The notes beneath the pieces were generated by a model. That model had not been told where the DNA came from. It made no database searches and was given only the letters and a program-made list of their open reading frames with translations. A stretch of 5,369 nt of DNA, taken from the NCBI GenBank assembly GCA_017538775.1, contig JAFYIF010000324.1:1-5369 (forward strand), read 5' to 3'. Below are positions 1 through 5,369 of the stretch, piece by piece. How positions within the stretch are numbered: the first letter of the stretch is position 1; each line of letters starts with the position of its first letter. The translations under genes and the position numbers were made by a program. The stretch comes from Oscillospiraceae bacterium (lineage in GTDB: Bacteria; Bacillota; Clostridia; Oscillospirales; Oscillospiraceae).

Positions 1-37
1 AGGGTTTCCCGGGCAGCGCGCCACGCCCATACCGAAC

Positions 38-577
38 TCAGTAATTGGTGGCCCGCACCATGAAATAACTCTGGGGATGGTCGCAAACGGGGCAGACCGT
101 GGGAGCGGCCTTGCCGATGACGATGTGCCCGCAGTTGCGGCACTCCCAGACCTTCACGGAGCTGCGCTTGAAGACCTCCTGGGCCTCCACGTTGTGCAGC
201 AGGGCGCGGTAGCGCTCCTCGTGGGTCTTCTCGATGGCGGCCACCATGCGGAAGCGGTGGGCCAGCACCGGGAAGCCCTCGGCCTCGGCGGTCTTGGCGA
301 AGCCCTCATACATGTCCGTCCACTCGTAGTTCTCGCCGTCGGCGGCGGCGGCCAGGTTCTGGGCGGTGTCGCCGATGCCCTCCAGCTCCTTGAACCAGAG
401 CTTGGCGTGCTCCTTCTCGTTGTCCGCCGTCTGGGTGAAGATGGCGGCGATCTGCTCAAAGCCCTCCTTCTTGGCGGTGGAGGCGAAATAGGTATACTTG
501 TTGCGCGCCTGACTCTCACCGGCAAAAGCCGCCCAGAGGTTCTGCTCGGTCTGGGTGCCCGCGTATTTGTTTGCCAT
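38..577 (-). CDS. rbr: Rubrerythrin (non-haem diiron peroxidase)
   Basis: This is a cytoplasmic rubrerythrin of 179 aa, close to the usual family length. It reduces hydrogen peroxide to water with electrons from rubredoxin or NADH-dependent reductases and protects anaerobes from oxygen stress. The N-terminal ferritin-like four-helix domain (about 1-135) carries the expected diiron ligands: E21 in GESQARN, E54 and H57 in NEKEHAK, E82 and E85 in GENYEW, and E116 and H119 in EKTHEER. The C-terminal rubredoxin-like domain has two CxxC knuckles (C146/C149 and C162/C165) for one iron. No ligand is missing. The ATG start is supported by an AAGGAGG ribosome binding site at 586-592, 8 bases upstream. 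It has its own promoter (624-652), but no terminator separates it from the TOPRIM gene upstream, so some read-through is possible. No PerR-type box was recognised. No terminator is visible in the 37 bases left after the stop codon. Identification is secure. Confidence 0.97.
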   Translation of the reverse strand: MANKYAGTQTEQNLWAAFAGESQARNKYTYFASTAKKEGFEQIAAIFTQTADNEKEHAKLWFKELEGIGDTAQNLAAAADGENYEWTDMYEGFAKTAEAEGFPVLAHRFRMVAAIEKTHEERYRALLHNVEAQEVFKRSSVKVWECRNCGHIVIGKAAPTVCPVCDHPQSYFMVRATNY

Positions 578-623
578 GTTGGGTTCCTCCTTGTTGTTCG
601 TTGGATCGCGTTGGTTTAGCTAC

Positions 624-652
624 AGCATAGCAACGATTTCCAAAAAAAGCAA
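624..652 (-). promoter_or_regulatory. Sigma-A-type promoter of the rubrerythrin gene
   Basis: On the minus strand a -35 element TTGCTT (647-652) and a -10 element TATGCT (624-629) are separated by exactly 17 bases, in an AT-rich patch with a T7 run. The predicted start of transcription lies near 617, giving a leader of about 40 bases before the rubrerythrin ATG. The -35 box begins only about 34 bases beyond the stop codon of the upstream TOPRIM gene. Called from sequence only. Confidence 0.65.
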
Positions 653-685
653 GTGTTATTCCTTTGACAGAGTGGGAGACGGGCA

Positions 686-1315
686 TCAGTCCATCAGATC
701 CTCCCGGAGCTTTTCGATCCATCCGGTGTCCTGACGCTCAAAGCGTTCCAGAAACGGATAGAAGTTTGTGCTGCATGAGGTCGTGTCCGAAAACTGGATT
801 GCCGCGACGCGCCGCTTCATGTCAAGGTAGCTGCGCTGGTAGATCTGACCGCAAATGGCCCGGATCTGCGCTTCGTGGGCGTCGTAGTTCCGGACGCCGG
901 TCAGGCGTTCGATCTCTGCGGCATTGGTTTTCTTTCCCTGATTCTTCAACGCGACATCGCCGAAATGCGAAAGGATGATCTGCATCGTACAGGGGTTCGC
1001 AAAGATGATGAGTTTGTCCGCGGCGTTCTCCTTCGCCAGAAAGCGGTTGAGCTTCTGCTTGAGTTCCGCATACTCCCGATAGGGCGCTTTGTCGGTATCG
1101 CAGAACACCAGAACGATTTCGTATCTGTCGTTCTGAAACGCATCCTGAAACCGCGCCGGGATGTTGGACGCGCTCTTCGCGTTGAGCGGAAAAAACGCGT
1201 AGACGCTGCTCCAGACGCGCAGCTCCAACAGGCGGCGGAAATAGAAATAGTCCTCGTTGCCTTCACAGATCACGCACACCTTGCGCGTCCTGCTGAGCGG
1301 GGGCAGCTTAGCCAC
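686..1315 (-). CDS. RloB/AbiLii-like TOPRIM protein, putative nuclease effector
   Basis: This 209-aa protein has the marks of a compact TOPRIM domain of the RloB / AbiLii type. After a beta strand (KVCVI) comes the conserved glutamate in CEGNED (E18). A second hydrophobic strand (YEIVLVF, 65-71) runs into the metal-binding CDTD motif (D73, D75), and a third strand leads to NPC-x7-HF (N107-F118). This last motif resembles the NPxFExWxLLHF signature of RloB proteins, but the usual Phe-Glu is Thr-Met (T110-M111). In characterised relatives (PARIS AriB, OLD-family nucleases) the TOPRIM acidic residues bind metal for nucleic-acid cleavage. Here nuclease activity is inferred. The start is GTG, with a strong GGAGGTGA site six bases upstream. 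It overlaps the end of the ATPase gene by 8 bases, so the two should be translationally coupled and act together. No signal peptide or membrane segment is seen. Base composition is clearly lower in GC than in mnmG. The TOPRIM assignment is fairly sure; the exact family (RloB, DUF4435 or an unnamed relative) is less so. Confidence 0.78.
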   Translation of the reverse strand: MAKLPPLSRTRKVCVICEGNEDYFYFRRLLELRVWSSVYAFFPLNAKSASNIPARFQDAFQNDRYEIVLVFCDTDKAPYREYAELKQKLNRFLAKENAADKLIIFANPCTMQIILSHFGDVALKNQGKKTNAAEIERLTGVRNYDAHEAQIRAICGQIYQRSYLDMKRRVAAIQFSDTTSCSTNFYPFLERFERQDTGWIEKLREDLMD

Positions 1316-2573
1316 TTTGCGTCACCTCCAGCAGGGACTCGAAGAGATCCGGCTCCGGCAGCGCGCCAAAGGCGCCTTTCCGGTAGCGCTCGATCAGGTC
1401 GGAGCTTTCCCGCACGCCTGTTTTCTCCGCTGTAAAGTCCGCCAGCGAATACAGGTAGGCGTCTTCCCGGTCCTTGTGCGTGAACCAGATCTGCTCTTTG
1501 CGAAACAAGGTGCGGCAATCCATCAGGGAAACGTCGTGGACGCTGGCGATCAGCTGCGCATGGCGATTCAATTCATTGTTGAACAGCGCGAGGATCGCCC
1601 GGGTCAGCCGGAAATGCAGACTGCTGTCCAGTTCATCGATGACCAGAATCCGCCCGTGTTCCAGCGCGTCCAACACATAGCCCGCCAGCGCCGCCATCTT
1701 CTTTGTCCCGGTCGAGTCGAATAAAATGCTCGGTACGCTTACACCTTTATAAACAGAGGTAAGGTGCAGCATCTCCCAAAGCGGCGCGCCGGAAGGCAGC
1801 AACTGCTCCTGGTTTTTTTCGTCTCCTCCGTCTGGCGTTTCAAGCACGATTTTGAGCTTGTCATCGGTTAGATATGCATAATCATCCAGATACAGGTCCG
1901 CATTCCGCACAAAATGCGCAATTCTCCGCTGCGTTTCCCCGGATGCTTTCATCATTTCGATCGTCTTTTTGATCGGAATGCGGTTCATGTCCACAAGGTC
2001 CAGCCTGGAGGCGAACGCGACCATCCGCTCCTTGATTCTTTTCAGGCAGGGAAAGGCCTCCGTATCCACCATATAAATCAGAATGTTGTTCCGTGCCGCC
2101 ACAGGCATGGCCGCGGCCAGCCCCTCGTCTTCCGCAGCGTAGTGCTTTTCCAGACTGTCCCGGACAAACAGCTCCGTCGATCTCTCATTTTTATACTTGT
2201 CCCGGTGGATCTCGGCAAAGCGTTCATAAACGAATTCCTGTCTGCTGACATCGTACTTGAATGCAAACAGGTTTTCCGCTCCGCCCTCCAGAAAGGTCAC
2301 GGAGAGTTCCACAAGCGGCTCGTCAAAAAAAAGATTGCTCCGCAGCTCGCCCCTTTGCCCCAGCATGATCGCTTTCAGCGCCCCCAGAATGCGGACAAAG
2401 TTCGTTTTTCCGGAGTTGTTCGGACCAAACAGCACCGCGGTTTTCAGAACATTCACGTCCCCGACCGCGGCGACGTTGTTGGGAAAGCGCTTGTAGTGCA
2501 TATTGGCCTGCATGGAAAACGTGACTTCGGAATGATAAATGAAACAGTTGCGGACCTTCAGCGATAACAGCAT
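1308..2573 (-). CDS. AAA_15/COG1106-type ABC ATPase, putative phage-defence sensor
   Basis: A 421-aa cytoplasmic ATPase of the ABC/SMC-like AAA_15 (COG1106, RloA/AbiLi/AriA-like) type. After the N-terminal strand MLLSLKVRNC come Walker A GPNNSGKT (50-57), a long helical insert (about 100-260), an ABC-signature-like DSTGTKK (286-292), Walker B ILVIDELDSSLH (309-320) with catalytic E314, and an H-loop ASVHD (H346). The C-terminal YRKGAFGALP (398-406 region) matches the conserved Y-x2-G-x-FGAxP ending of this family. In known pairs such ATPases form multimers that hold and release a TOPRIM partner; the same is inferred for the downstream overlapping RloB-like gene. The start chosen is the ATG at 2573, with AGGAGG at 2582-2587, 8 bases upstream. 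An in-frame codon at 2636 lies upstream of the promoter, within its inverted repeat, and is rejected. A hand-counted 60-base sample (1921-1980) is about 47% GC, against about 80% in a sample of mnmG (4201-4260). Family assignment is strong; the defence role is inferred. Confidence 0.88.
   Translation of the reverse strand: MLLSLKVRNCFIYHSEVTFSMQANMHYKRFPNNVAAVGDVNVLKTAVLFGPNNSGKTNFVRILGALKAIMLGQRGELRSNLFFDEPLVELSVTFLEGGAENLFAFKYDVSRQEFVYERFAEIHRDKYKNERSTELFVRDSLEKHYAAEDEGLAAAMPVAARNNILIYMVDTEAFPCLKRIKERMVAFASRLDLVDMNRIPIKKTIEMMKASGETQRRIAHFVRNADLYLDDYAYLTDDKLKIVLETPDGGDEKNQEQLLPSGAPLWEMLHLTSVYKGVSVPSILFDSTGTKKMAALAGYVLDALEHGRILVIDELDSSLHFRLTRAILALFNNELNRHAQLIASVHDVSLMDCRTLFRKEQIWFTHKDREDAYLYSLADFTAEKTGVRESSDLIERYRKGAFGALPEPDLFESLLEVTQSG
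1322..1329 (-). promoter_or_regulatory. Internal ribosome binding site for the TOPRIM gene
   Basis: GGAGGTGA, a near-perfect anti-16S match, lies within the last codons of the ATPase gene, six bases before the GTG at 1315. It decides the unusual GTG start of the TOPRIM gene. The next in-frame ATG is at codon 111, beyond the catalytic motifs. With the 8-base gene overlap it points to coupled translation and matched stoichiometry. Confidence 0.8.
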
Positions 2574-2597
2574 CCTGCATCCCTCCTCCTGTCTGTT

Positions 2598-2625
2598 AGT
2601 ATAGCAGAAAAAATTTTTTGTGCAA
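2598..2625 (-). promoter_or_regulatory. Extended -10 promoter of the ATPase-TOPRIM operon
   Basis: On the minus strand a -35-like TTGCAC (2620-2625) and a -10 TATACT (2598-2603) are 16 bases apart. The -10 is preceded by TGC, giving the TGn extended -10 motif, which can make up for a weak -35. The spacer contains an A6T6 tract (2608-2619), likely to be intrinsically curved. Transcription should start near 2591, leaving a leader of about 18 bases that holds the AGGAGG site. The -35 lies inside a 12-bp inverted repeat (2612-2644), so binding there would block the polymerase. Confidence 0.7.
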
Positions 2626-2644
2626 TAGAAAAGCACAAAAAATT
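2612..2644. repeat. Perfect 12-bp inverted repeat, candidate operator
   Basis: AATTTTTTGTGC (2612-2623) and GCACAAAAAATT (2633-2644) are exact reverse complements separated by 9 bases. The left arm and part of the spacer coincide with the -35 box of the defence-like operon, and the right arm lies just upstream. The arms are too AT-rich and wrongly placed for an intrinsic terminator of any gene seen here, so a dimeric repressor or activator site is the better reading. No regulator gene is present in the window. Autoregulation by the operon or a chromosomal regulator are both possible. Confidence 0.6.
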
Positions 2645-2713
2645 AAAATCTCCGACAGAACAACCGCCCGTAGCAGCGCAAGCGCCGGTCGGCATCTTGA
2701 GCTTCCCCGCCCC

Positions 2714-2742
2714 TTGACTTTCCCCCCACACCCATCTATACT
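2714..2742 (+). promoter_or_regulatory. Sigma-A-type promoter of mnmG
   Basis: TTGACT (2714-2719) and TATACT (2737-2742) are separated by exactly 17 bases, each one mismatch from consensus. Transcription should start near 2749, giving a leader of about 26 bases. The spacer contains a C6 run. The promoter lies back-to-back with that of the minus-strand operon, with roughly 90 bases between the two -35 boxes. Confidence 0.8.
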
Positions 2743-2774
2743 TTTCCCATCTTTTGAACCGGGAGTGACAGAGC

Positions 2775-4685
2775 ATGGCGGAGGCGGCAGTGTATGAGGC
2801 CGGGGCGGTGGACGTGGCGGTGATCGGCGCGGGGCACGCGGGGATCGAGGCGGCTTTGGCGGCGGCGCGGCTGGGGATGGAGACGGTGATCTTCACGCTG
2901 AACCTGGACGCCGTGGGGAACATGCCCTGCAATCCGGCCATCGGCGGCACCGGGAAGGGGCATCTGGTGCGGGAGATCGACGCGCTGGGCGGGGAAATGG
3001 CCCGCGCGGCGGACCGGGCGGCCATTCAGTACCGGATGCTGAACCGGGGGAAGGGCGCGGCGGTCTGGTCCCTGCGGGCCCAGTGCGACCGGCGGCGCTA
3101 TCAGGAGCTGATGAAGCAGACGCTGGAACGGCAGCCCCGGCTCCGGCTGCGGCAGGCGGAGGTGGTCTCCGTCGAGACCGAGGCCGGGCGCGTCACGGCG
3201 GTGGTGACGGCGGCGGGGGCGCGCTGGCGCTGCCGGGCCGCGATCGTGGCCACCGGAACCTATCTCCGGGGGCGGACGGTGATGGGGGAGCTGATCCGCG
3301 CCTCCGGGCCGGACGGGCTGGCGGCGGCGGAGGGGCTTTCTGCCTCCCTGCTGGCCCTGGGGCTGCATCTGCGGCGCTTCAAGACCGGCACCCCGCCCCG
3401 GGTCAACGGGCGCAGCGTGGACTTCGACGCCATGACCGTGCAGGAGGGGGACGCGGAGATCGAGCCCTTCTCCTTCTCCACCGACCCGGCGGGGCTGCGC
3501 AATCAGCGGCGCTGCTGGCTGACTTGGACCAACGCGGAGACCCACGCCGTGATCCGGGAGAACCTGGACCGCAGCCCCCTCTATTCCGGGGTCATCGAGG
3601 GGGTCGGCCCCCGCTACTGCCCCAGCATCGAGACGAAGATCGTCACCTTCCCGGACAAGGAGCGGCACCAGCTCTTTGTGGAGCCCATGGGCCTGCACAC
3701 CGAGGAGCTGTACATCCAGGGCTTTTCCTCCTCCCTGCCGGAGGAGGTGCAGCTGCGGATGCTGCACACGCTGCCGGGGCTTCAGCACGCGGAGATGATG
3801 CGCTCGGCCTATGCCATCGAGTACGACTGCGCCGACCCCACCCAGCTCCGCCCGACGCTGGAGGTCCGGGCGGTGGAGGGCCTGTACGGGGCCGGGCAGT
3901 TTAATGGCTCCAGCGGCTATGAGGAGGCGGCGGCCCAGGGCCTGGTGGCGGGCATCAACGCCGCGCTGAAGCTGAACGGGGAGCCGCCACTGATTTTGCG
4001 GCGCAGCGACGGCTACATCGGCACGCTGATCGACGACCTGGTGACCCGGGGCACGGAGGAGCCATACCGGATGATGACCTCCCGGACGGAGTACCGCCTG
4101 CTGCTGCGGCAGGACAACGCCGACGAGCGCCTGTGCGCCATCGGGCACCGGGTGGGCCTGGTCAGCGGGGAACGGCTGGCGGAGGTGGAGGCGAAATACG
4201 CCGCCGTGGCCCGGGAGCTGGAGCGGCTGGAGCACACGGGCCTGGGACCCAGCCAGGCGCTGAACGACTTCCTCCGCGCCCAGGGCACCGCCCCGGTCAG
4301 CGACGGAGCCACGCTGGCGGAGCTGCTGCGCCGCCCCCGGATCGGCTATGCGGAGCTGGCCCCCTTTGACCCCGGCCGCCCCGCCCTGCCCGGCCCGGTC
4401 TGGCGACAGGCGGAGATCCGCATCAAATATGAAGGTTACATCCGCCGCCAGCTGCGGCAGGTGGAGGACTTCGCCCGGATGGAGGCGCACTCCCTGCCCG
4501 AGGACCTGGACTACGCCGCCGTGCCGGGGCTGCGGCGGGAGGCCCGGGAGAAGCTGGCCGCGCTGCGTCCGGAGTCCCTGGGCCGGGCCGGGCGCATCAG
4601 CGGCGTCAGCCCGGCGGACCTGGCCGCGCTGATGGTCTGGCTCTCCGCCGGGGAAAAACCCGACAAATCGACCAAAAGCGATTGA
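2775..4685 (+). CDS. mnmG: tRNA uridine-5-carboxymethylaminomethyl modification enzyme MnmG
   Basis: MnmG (GidA) is the FAD-dependent partner of the GTPase MnmE. The complex adds aminomethyl or carboxymethylaminomethyl groups to C5 of the wobble uridine U34 in a subset of tRNAs, using methylene-tetrahydrofolate, FAD, NADH and glycine or ammonium. The protein is 636 aa, full length for the long-form family and not the short TrmFO type. Visible marks include the dinucleotide-binding GAGHAG (18-23), [18 protein letters not shown] with conserved C52, KTGTPPR (203-209), RYCPSIE with conserved C282, [14 protein letters not shown] (373-386), the LIDDL...[14 protein letters not shown] block (418-442), and the C-terminal KYEGYI and [14 protein letters not shown] elements that bind MnmE and tRNA. 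The ATG has GGGAG (2761-2765) 9 bases upstream. The gene is very GC-rich. mnmE, rsmG and parA, its frequent neighbours, are not here. Identification is certain. Confidence 0.99.
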   Translation: MAEAAVYEAGAVDVAVIGAGHAGIEAALAAARLGMETVIFTLNLDAVGNMPCNPAIGGTGKGHLVREIDALGGEMARAADRAAIQYRMLNRGKGAAVWSLRAQCDRRRYQELMKQTLERQPRLRLRQAEVVSVETEAGRVTAVVTAAGARWRCRAAIVATGTYLRGRTVMGELIRASGPDGLAAAEGLSASLLALGLHLRRFKTGTPPRVNGRSVDFDAMTVQEGDAEIEPFSFSTDPAGLRNQRRCWLTWTNAETHAVIRENLDRSPLYSGVIEGVGPRYCPSIETKIVTFPDKERHQLFVEPMGLHTEELYIQGFSSSLPEEVQLRMLHTLPGLQHAEMMRSAYAIEYDCADPTQLRPTLEVRAVEGLYGAGQFNGSSGYEEAAAQGLVAGINAALKLNGEPPLILRRSDGYIGTLIDDLVTRGTEEPYRMMTSRTEYRLLLRQDNADERLCAIGHRVGLVSGERLAEVEAKYAAVARELERLEHTGLGPSQALNDFLRAQGTAPVSDGATLAELLRRPRIGYAELAPFDPGRPALPGPVWRQAEIRIKYEGYIRRQLRQVEDFARMEAHSLPEDLDYAAVPGLRREAREKLAALRPESLGRAGRISGVSPADLAALMVWLSAGEKPDKSTKSD

Positions 4686-4711
4686 CAAAGTCTCGACAGG
4701 TATCGTATAAT
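4682..4711 (+). promoter_or_regulatory. Full-consensus sigma-A promoter overlapping the mnmG stop codon
   Basis: TTGACA (4682-4687) and TATAAT (4706-4711) are both exact consensus hexamers, 18 bases apart. The TGA stop codon of mnmG (4683-4685) is embedded in the -35 box. Transcription should start near 4718 and drive the downstream membrane-protein gene independently of mnmG. Confidence 0.88.
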
Positions 4712-4725
4712 TTGTGGAAGAACCA

Positions 4726-4744
4726 CCGCGCACGCGGATTTTTT
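4726..4744 (+). promoter_or_regulatory. Short GC hairpin plus T6 in the leader, possible attenuator
   Basis: CCGCG (4726-4730) can pair with CGCGG (4733-4737), more realistically as four pairs with a four-base loop. A T6 run follows (4739-4744). The element lies about 8-26 bases into the predicted leader, before the ribosome binding site of the membrane-protein gene. It could end mnmG read-through, attenuate the new transcript, or be chance. The stem is short, so confidence is low. Confidence 0.3.
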
Positions 4745-4766
4745 GAAAAGAGAGGGGAACTGCTTT

Positions 4767-5273
4767 ATGTACTATCCTTACTCCAGAGGGGGCGCGAGTA
4801 CGTTTGAGGTCATGCTCTACATCGCGCTGGCGCTGGCCGTCGCCGCCACCGTCGCCATCTGCCTGTTCATCCTGCCCAAGAGCAAGGCCAATCACTCCAA
4901 CGTCTACATCGCCAAGGCCCACGACATCGTCAACTTCAAGAGCCTGCTGATCGACAAGCTCATCAAGGTGCTGTACATCTTCTCCACCTGCTTCACGGTG
5001 CTGTTCGCCATCTTTGAGCTCTTCGCCGGGCTGCCCTTCCTGTGGTTCCTGATCCTGCTCATCGGCGGGCCCATCCTGATCCGGCTGCTGTACGAAAGCT
5101 TCATGCTCTTCGTCCTCCTGACCCAGAACGTCATCGAGATCAACCGCAAGCTGGGCGGCAGCCCCGCGGAGCCGGAAGTGCCCGCCGTACCCCGCATGAT
5201 CTTCTGCACCCAGTGCGGCACCCAGTTCGACGCCAGCCAGGGCGTCTGCCCCAACTGCGGGACGAAACTGTAA
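4767..5273 (+). CDS. DUF4282-like membrane protein with C-terminal zinc ribbon
   Basis: A 168-aa integral membrane protein of unknown function. A hydrophobic segment near the N-terminus (about 14-36) is followed by a polar loop. Then comes a hairpin of two hydrophobic stretches (about 65-87 and 91-118) containing GGPILIRLLYESFMLF and ending in QNVIEINRKLGG. This hairpin resembles the DUF4282 family pattern (GP-x-x-R-x-x-E followed by an amphipathic helix). A short Pro/Glu linker leads to a zinc ribbon with two CxxC pairs (C147/C150, C161/C164), probably cytoplasmic. The ATG at 4767 is preferred because GAGGGG lies about 9 bases upstream. An in-frame TTG at 4743 would add eight residues (MKREGNCF) but has no site of its own and lies within the T-run. 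The gene has its own consensus promoter and ends at a strong terminator, so it is monocistronic. The coding call is firm; the DUF4282 label is moderate. Confidence 0.88.
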   Translation: MYYPYSRGGASTFEVMLYIALALAVAATVAICLFILPKSKANHSNVYIAKAHDIVNFKSLLIDKLIKVLYIFSTCFTVLFAIFELFAGLPFLWFLILLIGGPILIRLLYESFMLFVLLTQNVIEINRKLGGSPAEPEVPAVPRMIFCTQCGTQFDASQGVCPNCGTKL

Positions 5274-5295
5274 GCGCAGCTCGAAGGACATATTG

Positions 5296-5328
5296 ACGCC
5301 CCTCTTCCGTGCGGAAGGGGGGCGTTTT
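5296..5328 (+). terminator. Strong intrinsic terminator
   Basis: Thirteen bases (5296-5308) pair with 5313-5325 around a GTGC loop, with twelve Watson-Crick pairs and one G-U pair. The stem is GC-rich and is followed at once by TTTT (5325-5328). It lies 22 bases after the stop codon of the membrane-protein gene. The U-tract is short, but the stem is very stable. On the minus strand no T-run follows, so it should act mainly in the plus direction. Confidence 0.88.
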
Positions 5329-5369
5329 GCGGGGCGGGGTTGATTAGTCTTTGCTGGTAAGCAGCTTAA

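Noticed and set aside
1..37. Possible terminator after rubrerythrin
   Set aside because: Short GC repeats are present, but no stable stem with a T-run is seen on the minus strand before the window ends.
77..619. A 180-codon plus-strand frame opposite rubrerythrin
   Set aside because: It is antisense to a certain gene, with a Gly/Leu/Val-rich low-complexity translation. The rubrerythrin frame has complete metal ligands and a good ribosome site.
2574..2636. Upstream in-frame start of the ATPase adding 21 residues
   Set aside because: It lies upstream of the predicted promoter and within the inverted repeat, has no ribosome site, and adds a Cys/Phe/Tyr-rich stretch unlike the family N-terminus. 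The ATG at 2573 has an ideal AGGAGG.
2612..2644. Reading the 12-bp inverted repeat as an intrinsic terminator
   Set aside because: The stem is mostly A-T pairs and lies upstream of both divergent genes, with no gene converging on it. Its position on the -35 box favours an operator.
3083..3904. A 273-codon plus-strand frame inside mnmG
   Set aside because: Out-of-frame shadow of mnmG, composed mostly of Gly, Ala, Arg and Pro.
2736..5291. An open frame of about 850 codons on the minus strand opposite mnmG and the membrane-protein gene
   Set aside because: It is a shadow of very GC-rich coding sequence, where stop codons are rare in the antisense frame. The translation is low-complexity (Gln, Ala, Gly, Arg, His, Leu), runs through two real genes and their promoters, and has no matching ribosome site.
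5329..5369. Possible end of a convergent minus-strand gene (a stop at 5344-5346 preceded by a short KLLTSKD-like frame)
   Set aside because: Only seven codons fit in the window, with no further evidence. The right edge is too short to judge.
1..5369. CRISPR arrays, tRNA/rRNA genes, insertion sequences, riboswitches
   Set aside because: I saw no regularly spaced repeats, no tRNA-like or rRNA segments, no transposase or integrase, and no untranslated leader long enough for a riboswitch.

Overview
The window looks like a piece of chromosome from a high-GC anaerobic Firmicute, probably an Oscillospirales-type gut Clostridium. The grounds are a rubrerythrin (an oxygen-stress protein of anaerobes), strong AGGAGG-type ribosome binding sites, sigma-A-type promoters with AT-rich leaders, and a very GC-rich housekeeping gene. 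The lineage is inferred from style; no taxonomic marker was compared.

There are five genes in two divergent groups. On the minus strand, from the centre leftwards, are an ABC-type AAA ATPase of the AAA_15/COG1106 kind (1308-2573), a small TOPRIM/RloB-like protein that overlaps it by 8 bases (686-1315), and a rubrerythrin with its own promoter (38-577). On the plus strand are the tRNA wobble-uridine modification enzyme MnmG (2775-4685) and a small membrane protein with a C-terminal zinc ribbon (4767-5273), which ends at a strong intrinsic terminator (5296-5328). Four sigma-A-like promoters can be read, one for each transcription unit. The longest stretch without a coding gene is the roughly 200-base divergent region 2574-2774. 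It holds the two back-to-back promoters and a perfect 12-bp inverted repeat.

The most interesting part is the ATPase plus TOPRIM pair. Its architecture matches known phage-defence pairs (AbiLi/AbiLii, RloA/RloB and, more distantly, PARIS AriA/AriB). In those systems an ABC ATPase is thought to sense infection and control a TOPRIM nuclease effector. The pair is translationally coupled and visibly lower in GC than mnmG. It sits between two housekeeping genes, and its promoter is overlapped by a dyad that looks like an operator. Together these suggest a compact, tightly controlled, horizontally acquired anti-phage module. The defence role is inferred from family and context and is not shown by the sequence alone.

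The other genes appear to be ordinary single-function genes. Rubrerythrin detoxifies peroxide, MnmG modifies U34 of several tRNAs together with MnmE, and the membrane zinc-ribbon protein has no known function.
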